The notes beneath the pieces were generated by a model. It made no database searches and was not told the DNA's origin. It saw nothing but the letters and a program-made list of their open reading frames with translations. A program made the position numbers and the translations under genes. 64,000 nucleotides of DNA from Asanoa sp. WMMD1127 (GTDB taxonomy: Bacteria; Actinomycetota; Actinomycetes; Mycobacteriales; Micromonosporaceae): assembly GCF_029626225.1 (NCBI RefSeq), contig NZ_JARUBP010000001.1, forward strand, positions 930,001 through 994,000, read 5' to 3'. Below are positions 10,630 to 17,561 of the stretch, piece after piece; positions within the stretch are counted from its first letter, which is position 1; every line of letters begins with the position of its first letter.

Positions 10630-11871
10630 GTGAGCATCGCTGCCCTGCGTACCCCCGATGGCGAAGCCGCCCTGGCCGCGGCGGCCGACCTGGCTGGCGG
10701 CGACCCGCTGGCCGCGGCCGCCAAGCTGCGGTCCCGGGGCGTGCCGCCCGATCTGGCCTCCGCCGCACTCACCCAGGCCACGCTACGCCGCCAGGCGGTC
10801 ACGAAGTTCGGCCCGGCGGCGGCCGGCCTGTTCTTCACCAGGGCCGGGCTGGAGCAGGCAACCCGGGCGGTGGTGGCGGAGCGCCGGGCCGCGCGCCTGG
10901 TCGCCGCCGGCGTGCGGTCGCTGGCCGACCTGGGCTGCGGGATCGGCGCCGACGCGCTGGCCGCCGCCCGGGCCGGGATCGAGGTCGTCGGCGTCGAGAT
11001 CGACGAGACCACCGCCGCGGCGGCGGCCGCGAACGGGGCCGGCCTCTTCTCGGTCGTCCACGGCGATGCCACCGCCTTCGACGTCAGCGGCTTCGACGCG
11101 GTGTTCTGCGACCCGGCACGGCGGTCGACGGGCGGCCGGCGGGTGTTCGACCCGGCCGCGTACTCGCCGCCGTGGGACTTCGTCGAGGCTCTGGCCGCCC
11201 GGGTGCCCCGGCTGGCGGTCAAGGTGGCGCCGGGCTTCGACCACGACCGGGCGCCAGCGGGTGCGGAGACGGAGCTGGTCAGCGTCGACCGCGAGGTGGT
11301 CGAGGCGACGCTGTGGTGCGGCGCGCTGGCCTCGGTGCCGAGGCGGGCTTCGGTGGTGCGCGGCGGGGTCGCCCGGGAGCTGACGGGTTCGGGGACGGTC
11401 GCGGCCCAGGTCGGACCCGTCGGTCGCTTCTTGTACGACCCCGACGGCGCGGTGGTCAGGGCGGGCCTGGTCGCCGAGTTCGCGTCGACGGTCGCGGGCC
11501 GGCTGGGCGACCCGACCATCGCGTACGTCTGGACGGACACCGCCGTGCCGACCAGTTTCGCGCGCTGCTTCCAGGTGACCGAGGTGCTGCCGTTCTCCCT
11601 GAAACGGCTGCGCGCGTGGCTGCGCGCCCGCGAGATCGGCACGGTCGAGATCTTGAAACGCGGCTCGGCCCTCGACCCGGCCCAGCTCCGCCGCGACCTG
11701 CGCCTGTCGGGCCGGGCGTCGACGTCGCTGCTCCTGACCCGGGTGGCGGGTGCCCAGGTGGCGGTGCTGGCGACACCGATAACCTTCGAAGGTGGCCAAG
11801 CGAGCCCAAGGAACCCCGGCGACGGTGGTGCTGACCCGCGAGAAGGTTCCGTTCACGACACACCCCTATGA
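10630..11871 (+). CDS. Class I SAM-dependent methyltransferase with THUMP-like C-terminal domain
   Basis: Predicted methyltransferase of 413 residues. The Rossmann fold is marked by LADLGCGIGADALAAARAG (motif I), VVGVEIDE (motif II acidic residue) and DAVFCDPARR, a DPAR-type motif IV where N6-methyltransferases have NPPY. The C-terminal half (TEVLPFSLKRLRAWLRARE, then EILKRGSALDPAQLRRDLRL) matches the THUMP-like domain attached to these proteins. The substrate, probably a nucleic acid, is unknown. GTG start at 10630, divergent from groES, with almost no leader after CIRCE 2. Its last 80 bases overlap ybaK in another frame, which suggests coupled translation; the extreme C-terminus (GGQASPRNPGDGG and on) looks non-conserved. 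Confidence 0.82.
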   Translation: MSIAALRTPDGEAALAAAADLAGGDPLAAAAKLRSRGVPPDLASAALTQATLRRQAVTKFGPAAAGLFFTRAGLEQATRAVVAERRAARLVAAGVRSLADLGCGIGADALAAARAGIEVVGVEIDETTAAAAAANGAGLFSVVHGDATAFDVSGFDAVFCDPARRSTGGRRVFDPAAYSPPWDFVEALAARVPRLAVKVAPGFDHDRAPAGAETELVSVDREVVEATLWCGALASVPRRASVVRGGVARELTGSGTVAAQVGPVGRFLYDPDGAVVRAGLVAEFASTVAGRLGDPTIAYVWTDTAVPTSFARCFQVTEVLPFSLKRLRAWLRAREIGTVEILKRGSALDPAQLRRDLRLSGRASTSLLLTRVAGAQVAVLATPITFEGGQASPRNPGDGGADPREGSVHDTPL

Positions 11872-12277
11872 CGTCGACCCCAGGACGCCGTCCTATGGGG
11901 AGGCGGTGGCGGCCGCCCTCGGCATCGACCCGCCGCGGGTCTTTAAAACCCTGATCGCCACGGTCGACGGCCAACTCGGCGTCGGGGTGGTCCCGGTGGC
12001 GAGGTCGCTTGACCTGAAGGCACTCGCGGCGGCGCTGGGTGGGAAGCGGGCTTCGATGGCGGAGCCCGCCGCCGCCGAACGGGCGACTGGCTATGTCACC
12101 GGTGGGATCTCGCCGCTGGGGCAGCGGTCGCGGCTGCCGGTCGTGCTGGACGAGTCGGCGATGGGGCACGCGACGATCTTCGTGTCGGCTGGCAAGCGGG
12201 GGTTGCAGCTCGAGCTCTCGCCTGGGGATCTCGTGCATCTCACTGGGGCCGCGGTGGCGGCTATCGCTGCCGCTTAG
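11792..12277 (+). CDS. ybaK: Cys-tRNA(Pro)/Cys-tRNA(Cys) deacylase YbaK
   Basis: 161-residue editing enzyme that hydrolyses mischarged aminoacyl-tRNA, mainly Cys-tRNA(Pro). Family signatures are present: TREKVPFTTHPYDVD at the N-terminus, PPRVFKTLIA with the conserved catalytic Lys, ALGGKRASMAEPAAAERATGYVTGGISPLGQ with the substrate loop, and LPVVLDESAM. Length is normal for the family. GTG start inside the end of the upstream methyltransferase gene, so the two are likely co-transcribed. Its TAG stop abuts the first base of the 22-bp terminus of the repeat region at 12278. Confidence 0.93.
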   Translation: MAKRAQGTPATVVLTREKVPFTTHPYDVDPRTPSYGEAVAAALGIDPPRVFKTLIATVDGQLGVGVVPVARSLDLKALAAALGGKRASMAEPAAAERATGYVTGGISPLGQRSRLPVVLDESAMGHATIFVSAGKRGLQLELSPGDLVHLTGAAVAAIAAA

Positions 12278-12478
12278 CTTTGGTTGCGGTCCGTATGGGT
12301 GGAGCTCCTCGTCGGGCTTCGCTCTAGAGCATCAGGGTCTCCGGATGGGGACAAGGTCGTTCGTCCGGTTGGGCGCTCCACCTTGTCCCCATCCGGAGAC
12401 CCTGATCTGTCTGGCTACGCCCGACGAGGAGCTCCACCCCCCGCCGCCCCCCGGGGGGGTGGGGGTGGGCATGAGGTT
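12278..12478 (+). repeat. Structured repeat unit A (3' of ybaK)
   Basis: Begins with the 22-bp terminus directly after the ybaK stop. Outer stem 12297-12317 with 12419-12439 is a perfect 21 bp; inner stem 12331-12357 with 12380-12406 is a perfect 27 bp around a 22-nt loop (12358-12379). A C-rich then G-rich run (12435-12469) and TTTGTTTTT (12477-12485) follow, so transcripts from ybaK may end here. Loop and stem logic are shared with unit B. Confidence 0.8.
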
Positions 12479-12527
12479 TGTTTTTCGAGGCCGGGTTGTC
12501 GCGCCGGTTGCGGGGTCAGCGACACGG

Positions 12528-12737
12528 GCAACCGCCAGCCCCCGACGGCGGCCAGGTCATCCCGCCAGACCCGCCGACACCGACACAAGCAACCGCCAGC
12601 CGCCAACCTCGGCCAGCTCATCGCGCCAGACCCGCCGCCACCAACACGAGCAACCGCCAGCCGCCGATCGCGGCCAGACCATCGCGCGCCAAACCCCCGC
12701 CACCAACACGAGCCACCACCAGCCGCCGATCGGCGGC
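12528..12737. repeat. Tandem array of about 61 bp, 3.4 copies
   Basis: Units start at 12528, 12589, 12650 and 12712 with period 61, 61 and 62. Each begins GCAACCGCCAGCC and contains CGGCCAG-CATC-CGCCA-ACCC; the last copy is partial and diverged. No reading frame is kept through the 62-base step, so this is not a protein repeat. Confidence 0.8.
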
Positions 12738-13123
12738 ATAGATTGAGCGCCGGAGGAGCCGATGCCCTTGGGCGAGATCTCGCCGATTCGGTCCTCGTGC
12801 CGACCGGCCATGATCACGTGCGCCTGGTCTGGCTTCTGAGGGCGTTTCTCCTTGATCGTGTGGGTCGCGACTGGGCGACACGCCGACGCGCGCCCAGATG
12901 AGCTGCACATGCTCACGAGCACAGTGCGCTAACGACCCGATGAGCTGTACATGATCGAGGTGGCCGAGGCCTCACCACTCGCACTCCGACCCAGCATCAG
13001 CCCACTGCCACCCGCAGCCGGGTGATCCAGCGGGCCCTGGCTCCGACCAGGCATCCGCCGACCGCCACCAGCACGTCCGGGTGATCCCGCGAGTTGGTCA
13101 TCCGCCAGCGGGCGACCGGCGCC

Positions 13124-13393
13124 GCGCGGTTGTCGCCTCCTATCGGCCATCACCGGGGACAACACGCGCCTCGCCCCACGGTCTCGCCGCAACGCAAGCG
13201 CTCATGTCGGTCGACGCGCAGCAGGCGCGATCGCCTAGACCAGAGACCCACCCCGGCCCAACCGCCGGCCGCCCAACGGCCAGCGCCCGACGGACCGCGC
13301 GGTTGTCGCCCCATGGTGGCCCATCACCGAAAGCAACCACGCGCCTCGCCCCACGGTCTCGCCGGAACGGAAGGGCTCGTGTCGGTCAACGCG
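13124..13393. repeat. Pair of 95-97-bp direct repeats
   Basis: Copy 1 (13124-13218) and copy 2 (13297-13393) share GCGCGGTTGTCGCC, GGCCCATCACC-like and ACGCGCCTCGCCCCACGGTC segments with scattered differences and small gaps. Flanking phrases such as CAGCGCCCGACGGACCGCG (13281-13299) recur again near 13410. This suggests repeated local duplication in the region. Confidence 0.75.
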
Positions 13394-13514
13394 ATCGCCC
13401 GGCCCAACCGCCAGCGCCCGACGGACCGCGCCGCCGGATGGCGCCCAGGGCTGTTCGTGGCGCGCGCACCAGGCCCGTCGCAACCGACCAGCTACACACG
13501 ACGGGCCCCAGGCC

Positions 13515-13690
13515 CCACCCCCGGCGGGGGGCGGGGGGTGGATCTCGTCGGCGGGCGTAGCCCGACGGCCAGAAGGTCCGGACGGTGACAAGGTGGAGCG
13601 CCCCACCGGACGAACGACCTTGTCACCGTCCGGACCTTCTGGCTGCCCTAAGCGAAGACCGCCGTCACCCCATACGGACCGCAACCAAAG
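13515..13690 (-). repeat. Structured repeat unit B (3' of the sugar permease gene)
   Basis: Inverted, diverged copy of unit A. The perfect 26-bp stem (13569-13594 with 13617-13642) encloses a 22-nt loop (13595-13616) identical to the unit A loop at 21 of 22 positions when read on the minus strand. The stem differs from that of unit A at six aligned positions, and every change is compensated in the opposite arm. Distal to the stem are the shared phrase CTACGCCCG, then CCACCCCCCGCC and a G-rich run. The terminus coincides with the base of the permease terminator. Confidence 0.8.
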
Positions 13691-13722
13691 AAGGGCCCGG
13701 CGGCAAAGCCGCCGGGCCCTTC
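13690..13722 (-). terminator. Intrinsic terminator of the xylose-type importer operon
   Basis: Perfect 15-bp stem (13690-13704 with 13708-13722) with an AAA loop, followed on the minus strand by TTCTTT-type sequence, about 10 bp beyond the permease stop codon. Its T-rich tail merges into the terminus of repeat unit B. Confidence 0.85.
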
Positions 13723-13732
13723 AACAGAACAG

Positions 13733-15007
13733 CTAAACCCGACCGGTAGACCGAGCCCGCCGGCGCGAGATCGCGTCGACGCTAGCGGCAACCAGAAGGA
13801 CCAGGCCGGTCACCATGTAGACGACGCTGGACGGCTGGTTGAGCAGCCCCATGCCGTTGATGATGATCGCGATCACGAGACCGCCCAGGATGGCGTCGAC
13901 GATTCGGCCCTTGCCGCCGAAGAGGCTGGTGCCGCCGATGACGGCCGCGCCCACGGCGTACAGCAGGGTTGAGGCGCCGCCCGTGCCCGGGGAGATCGAG
14001 TTGTCGCGGCTGGCGAGCATGATGCCGCCGACCGCGGCCAACGTCGAGCCGATCATGAAGCAGGCCAGTTTGACCATGCCCACGTTGATGCCGGCGCGGC
14101 GGGCCGCTTCGGCGTTGCCGCCGACCGCGTAGACGTGCCGGCCGAACGACGTCTTGGTGAGCAGGAAGGTCAGGCTGACCAGCAGGACGAGCAGGACCAG
14201 CACCACGATCGGCACGCCCTTGATGGAGGTGACCGCGGCGTTGCGGCTGCGCTCGATGCTCAGCCAGTAGGTGGCCAGGCCGACCAGGACCGCCAGTGCG
14301 ACGATCTTGGCCAGGGTGACCTGGACGGCCTCGGCGGTCAGGCCGCTGGCCCGCCGCTTGGCGCCGCGCCGCAGCACGATGAACGCGTAGCCGCCGACCA
14401 CCAACGCGAACACGACCCAGCCCAGCCAGACCGGCATGTCGTTGTTGTTGATCGCTCGCAGCGTCTCGTCGCGGATCGCGATCGTGCCGCCCTCGCCGAT
14501 GAGCCGCAGCAGCACGCCCTGCAGGGCGAGGAACGCCGCCAGCGTCACGACGAACGACGGGATGCCCAGCTTGGCCACCAGCAGACCGATCAGCAGACCG
14601 ATCACGGCGCCGGTGACGAGGCAGGCCAGGATGCCCAGCGGCCACGGCCAGCCCCACCGCGTGACGACGATGCCCATCATGGCCGCCGCCGTGCCGGCCG
14701 CGTAGCCGGCCGACAGGTCGATCTCGCCGAGCAGCAGCACGAAGACGAGGCCCATCGCGATGACGATGACGGCCGCCGCCTGGTGGATCAGGTTGGCGAA
14801 GTTGAACGCGTTGGTGAACGTGTTGGGCCGCAGCGCGGCGAACACGATGACCAGCGCGATGATGCCGAGCACCGCGGGCAGCGAGCCGGCGTCACCGCCA
14901 CGGACCCGCGACCACCAGTTGGCGACGGCGGCCCCGAGCGGGTTGCCCGGAGCGGTCGGCTGCTCGGCGACGGGCTCGGTCGCCTCGACCTTGGTCGGGG
15001 TGCTCAT
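13733..15007 (-). CDS. Sugar ABC transporter permease (XylH-like)
   Basis: Membrane permease of a carbohydrate importer of the ribose/xylose class, 424 residues, within the XylH size range. A 30-residue cytosolic tail precedes about ten or more helices, beginning LPAVLGIIALVIVFAALRP. Typical family text is visible: NFANLIHQAAAVIVIAMGLVFVL, then GEIDLSAGY, FGRHVYAVGGNAEAARRAGI (the cytosolic loop that contacts the ATPase) and AAVIGGTSLFGGKGR. A long loop RRGAKRRASGL splits the protein in the middle, as in XylH. Start ATG overlaps the stop of the ATPase gene by four bases. Xylose specificity is inferred from XylH likeness only. Confidence 0.88.
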   Translation of the reverse strand: MSTPTKVEATEPVAEQPTAPGNPLGAAVANWWSRVRGGDAGSLPAVLGIIALVIVFAALRPNTFTNAFNFANLIHQAAAVIVIAMGLVFVLLLGEIDLSAGYAAGTAAAMMGIVVTRWGWPWPLGILACLVTGAVIGLLIGLLVAKLGIPSFVVTLAAFLALQGVLLRLIGEGGTIAIRDETLRAINNNDMPVWLGWVVFALVVGGYAFIVLRRGAKRRASGLTAEAVQVTLAKIVALAVLVGLATYWLSIERSRNAAVTSIKGVPIVVLVLLVLLVSLTFLLTKTSFGRHVYAVGGNAEAARRAGINVGMVKLACFMIGSTLAAVGGIMLASRDNSISPGTGGASTLLYAVGAAVIGGTSLFGGKGRIVDAILGGLVIAIIINGMGLLNQPSSVVYMVTGLVLLVAASVDAISRRRARSTGRV

Positions 15008-15828
15008 TTCAACTCCCCGTTTCCGTTGGTGATGCCGCCGATCGCGTCGGACCGACCGGTCGTGATGACCTCGACGACCTGGTTGCTCTTCACGTCCTTG
15101 GCCTTCATCTGTGCCGCCATGCGACCCAGGTAGAGGACCGAGATCCGGTCGGCCACCTGGAACACGTCGTTGAGGTTGTGGCTGATCAGCACGACCGCGA
15201 GGCCGTTGTCGGCCAGCTGCCGCACCAGCCGCAGCACCTGCTCGGTCTGCGCGACGCCGAGGGCGGCGGTCGGCTCGTCGAGCACCACGAGCTTGGAGTT
15301 CCAGATCACCGCGCGGGCGATCGCGACCGTCTGCCGCTGGCCACCGGAGAGGCTGGCGACCACCTGACGGATCGACTTCACCGTGCGCACGGAAAGGCCG
15401 GCCAGGGTTTCCTGGGCCCGCCGCTCCATCGTCGCCTCGTCGAGGATCCCGTTCTTCGTGACCTCACGGCCGAGGAACAGGTTGTCGACGATGTCCAGGT
15501 TGTCGCAGAGCGCCAGGTCCTGGTAGACGACCTCGATGCCAAGCTCGTTGGCGTGCTTGGGGTTCGTCACCGAGACCGGCCGGCCGTCGAAGACGTACTC
15601 CCCGGAATCGAACGGCTGACTGCCGGCGATCCCCTTGATCAGGGTGCTCTTGCCCGCGCCGTTGTCGCCGACGAGCGCGGTCACCTGCCCTGCGTATGCA
15701 TCGAAGTCCACGTCCTGCAGGACGTGGACCGCGCCGAAGCTCTTGTTGATCCCGCGCAACCGCAGCAACGGCTCGGCGTCGTCCGTCGCCGTCGTCACCG
15801 TCCCCGCAGCGCCCTCCGGCACCGTCAT
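15004..15828 (-). CDS. Sugar ABC transporter ATP-binding protein (single-domain XylG-like)
   Basis: Energises the adjacent importer. The 274-residue protein has one ATPase domain: Walker A GDNGAGKST, Q-loop VVYQDLALCDNL, signature LSGGQRQTVAIARA, Walker B LVVLDEPTAALGV and H-loop ISHN. Classical XylG/RbsA proteins carry two fused ATPase domains in about 500 residues. This one is a single-domain version that would have to dimerise. Of the starts GTG 15834 and ATG 15828, the ATG is preferred because GAGGTGA lies just upstream of it. Four-base overlap with the permease gene; the binding-protein gene is upstream by 97 bp. Confidence 0.9.
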   Translation of the reverse strand: MTVPEGAAGTVTTATDDAEPLLRLRGINKSFGAVHVLQDVDFDAYAGQVTALVGDNGAGKSTLIKGIAGSQPFDSGEYVFDGRPVSVTNPKHANELGIEVVYQDLALCDNLDIVDNLFLGREVTKNGILDEATMERRAQETLAGLSVRTVKSIRQVVASLSGGQRQTVAIARAVIWNSKLVVLDEPTAALGVAQTEQVLRLVRQLADNGLAVVLISHNLNDVFQVADRISVLYLGRMAAQMKAKDVKSNQVVEVITTGRSDAIGGITNGNGELK

Positions 15829-15925
15829 GGTCACCTCACTAGTTGTTTCGCGCCCCGGCAGTAACCGTGGCCCTAAGCGCCCAGAGGGCCCGGCAGGTCA
15901 TGCCTGCCGGGCCCGCTGGCGTTGG

Positions 15926-17035
15926 TTACTGAACGCCGGCCTCGGTGCAGGCCGCCGCGAACTGGCCGGTGCAGATGTCACTGGCCTTCCAGAAACCGTC
16001 GGCGATGACGTCCTTGACGGAGTCCTTGTAGATCGCCTGCGGCACAGCAAGCGCGGACGGGACGTCCTTGTTCAGGACGGTGTCCTTGACCGAGCCGTTG
16101 ACCAGGTCGCTGCCCGGGGTCTCGCCGTTGATCAGCGCGATCGCGAGCTTGGAGGCGGTGTCGGCCTCCTTCTTGATGGCCTTGTAGACCGTCATGCACT
16201 GGTTGCCGGCGAGAATGGCCTGCAGGCCTTCCTTGCTGGCGTCCTGACCGGTCACCGGCACCTTGCCGTTGAGGCCGTTGGCGGTGAGCCGGGCGATGAT
16301 GCCCTGGGCCATGGTGTCGTTGGCGGAGATGACGCCGTCGACCTTGCCACCGGCCTGGGTGTAGAGCTGCTCGAACGCGGTGCCCGCGACGGTGGCGTCC
16401 CACTTACCGGTCTGGTCACCGACGATGGTGTAGTCGCCGGCGTCCACCTTCGGCTTCAGCGCCTCGACGTAGCCCTGCTTGAACAGCGCGGCGTTGTTGT
16501 CGGTCGGGTCGCCGTTGATCTGGACGATGTTGGCCTTGGTCTTGCCGGCGTCGGTCAGGCACTTGGTGAGGCCTTCGCCCATCAGCTTGCCGACCTGGAC
16601 GTTGTCGAAGGAGACGTAGTACGACGCCTCGCCGCCAAGGGTCAGGCGGTCGTAGTCGATCGTCTTGATGCCCGCGCCCTGGGCCTTCTTCAGGCAGGCG
16701 CTGCCGGAGTCGGAGTCCAGGTTGACGATCAGCAGGACGGAGACGCCCTCGTTGATCATGCTGTCACACAGGGTGCCGAACTTGGCCTTGTCGCCGTCGG
16801 CGTTCTGGATGTTGGCTTCGATGCCGGCGTTCTTGAACGCGTCGGCGAGCAGCGGGCGGTCGTTGGCCTCCCAGCGCGGCGAGGTCGCGGCGTCGGGCAG
16901 GATCACGCCGACCTTCTTGGCGGCACCGCCGCCACCGGCGTCGCCGCCGCCCGAGTCATCCGACCCACAACCCGCAAGTGCCAGTGCGCCGACCGCCATA
17001 GTGGCGACGGCGACCGACAGAAATCGGTTACGCAT
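15926..17035 (-). CDS. Sugar-binding lipoprotein of ABC importer (XylF-like)
   Basis: Periplasmic-type binding protein anchored by lipid, 369 residues. The signal peptide MRNRFLSVAVATM... ends in LALAGC (Cys23), followed by a Gly/Ser linker. The mature protein has the sugar-binding fold: KVGVILPDAATSPRWEANDR, IVQINGDPTDNNAALFKQGY, VISANDTMAQGII and KVPVTGQDASKEGLQAILAG are typical of xylose-binding proteins. ATG at 17035 is set by AAGGAG nine bases upstream; the longer open frame upstream is not needed. It heads the operon binding protein-ATPase-permease. A palindromic operator candidate lies about 190 bp upstream. Confidence 0.9.
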   Translation of the reverse strand: MRNRFLSVAVATMAVGALALAGCGSDDSGGGDAGGGGAAKKVGVILPDAATSPRWEANDRPLLADAFKNAGIEANIQNADGDKAKFGTLCDSMINEGVSVLLIVNLDSDSGSACLKKAQGAGIKTIDYDRLTLGGEASYYVSFDNVQVGKLMGEGLTKCLTDAGKTKANIVQINGDPTDNNAALFKQGYVEALKPKVDAGDYTIVGDQTGKWDATVAGTAFEQLYTQAGGKVDGVISANDTMAQGIIARLTANGLNGKVPVTGQDASKEGLQAILAGNQCMTVYKAIKKEADTASKLAIALINGETPGSDLVNGSVKDTVLNKDVPSALAVPQAIYKDSVKDVIADGFWKASDICTGQFAAACTEAGVQ

Positions 17036-17223
17036 AACCTTGGACTCCTTCATGGCCGTTGAGCGGACCGCTCGGGGGCGAACGGCACTGTTGACCTCCC
17101 GGACCCTTGCAATCCGAAACACAAAATACTCGCGCATTTGCGCCCCTACCTCGCGCGGTCGACACGCTGCCGTAACGATCCGGTCACGGCACTGGAACCG
17201 GCTTCGATGCGTTCGGGCGACCC

Positions 17224-17253
17224 GAGAAAGCGCTCTCAGAGCGTACGCTTTCG
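17224..17253. promoter_or_regulatory. Pair of palindromic operator candidates upstream of the importer operon
   Basis: Two adjacent near-palindromes: GAGAAAGCGCTCTC (17224-17237) and GAGCGTACGCTTTC (17240-17253). The centres AGCGCT and AGCGTACGCT are perfectly symmetrical, a form typical of LacI or ROK sugar-repressor sites. They lie between the binding-protein gene and the divergent DUF1707 gene. No repressor gene is adjacent. Confidence 0.45.
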
Positions 17254-17272
17254 GCCGCGGAGAGGGGATAGG

Positions 17273-17551
17273 TTGACTTTGGATACTCGTGCGTCGGACC
17301 ACGATCGACAGCGCGTGGTCGAGCTGTTACAGCAGCACACCGCGACCGGTCACCTGAGCCTCGACGAGTTCACGGAGCGTGTGGGAAACGCCTATGGCGC
17401 CCGCACTCTCGGTGATCTCGCGATCGTGACCAGCGATCTTCCTTCGTTGCCGGAGAAGCCCGGCACCGTGCGCCGGGATCTCCTCGTCCTCTTCGCGATC
17501 GCAGCTGTGACCTTGTTGTTACTTGGGCTCTACATGGCCGTGACCCGTTAA
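17273..17551 (+). CDS. DUF1707 domain protein with C-terminal membrane anchor
   Basis: 92-residue protein. Residues 4-55 form a DUF1707 domain (RASDHDRQRVVELLQQHTATGH, then SLDEFTERVGNAYGARTLGDLAIVTSDLP), a short helical module found in many actinobacterial membrane-associated proteins. A single membrane helix ends the chain (LLVLFAIAAVTLLLLGLYMAV). Start TTG at 17273 is chosen because the domain begins there and GAGAGGGG lies about five bases upstream; it is an unusual start, and a second TTG lies two codons later. Function unknown. Converges on the ABC exporter genes with a 10-bp gap. Confidence 0.8.
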   Translation: MTLDTRASDHDRQRVVELLQQHTATGHLSLDEFTERVGNAYGARTLGDLAIVTSDLPSLPEKPGTVRRDLLVLFAIAAVTLLLLGLYMAVTR

Positions 17552-17561
17552 GGACGACCGG

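Larger units (their letters stand above)
12278..13690. repeat. 1.41-kb gene-free composite region bounded by inverted structured repeats
   Basis: The stretch between the convergent genes ybaK and the sugar permease holds no credible gene. Open frames exist on both strands, but none has a recognisable domain or plausible composition. The ends are perfect 22-bp inverted repeats (12278-12299 and 13669-13690, beginning CTTTGGTTGCGGTCCG). Inside each terminus lies a large hairpin (units A and B). Between them are a 61-bp tandem array, about 350 bp without visible structure, and a pair of 95-97-bp direct repeats. No transposase or target-site duplication was found. It could be a non-autonomous mobile element, a pair of independently inserted repeats, or a 3'-end structural element duplicated for both genes. 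Confidence 0.75.

Noticed and set aside
12435-12469. G-quadruplex candidate in the G-rich run after unit A
   Set aside because: The run is interrupted mainly by single T bases and faces an equally long C-run, so ordinary pairing is at least as likely; not reported as a feature.
12284-12901. Open frames of 205 and 235 residues across the repeat region
   Set aside because: Rich in Pro/Arg/Gln, they run through hairpins and a tandem repeat whose 62-base step breaks the frame. No domain and no credible ribosome site.
13081-13588. Open frames of 159 and 164 residues over the direct repeats
   Set aside because: They arise from the absence of stops in GC-rich repeats; composition is Arg/Pro/Ala-heavy and the two repeat copies are read in different frames.
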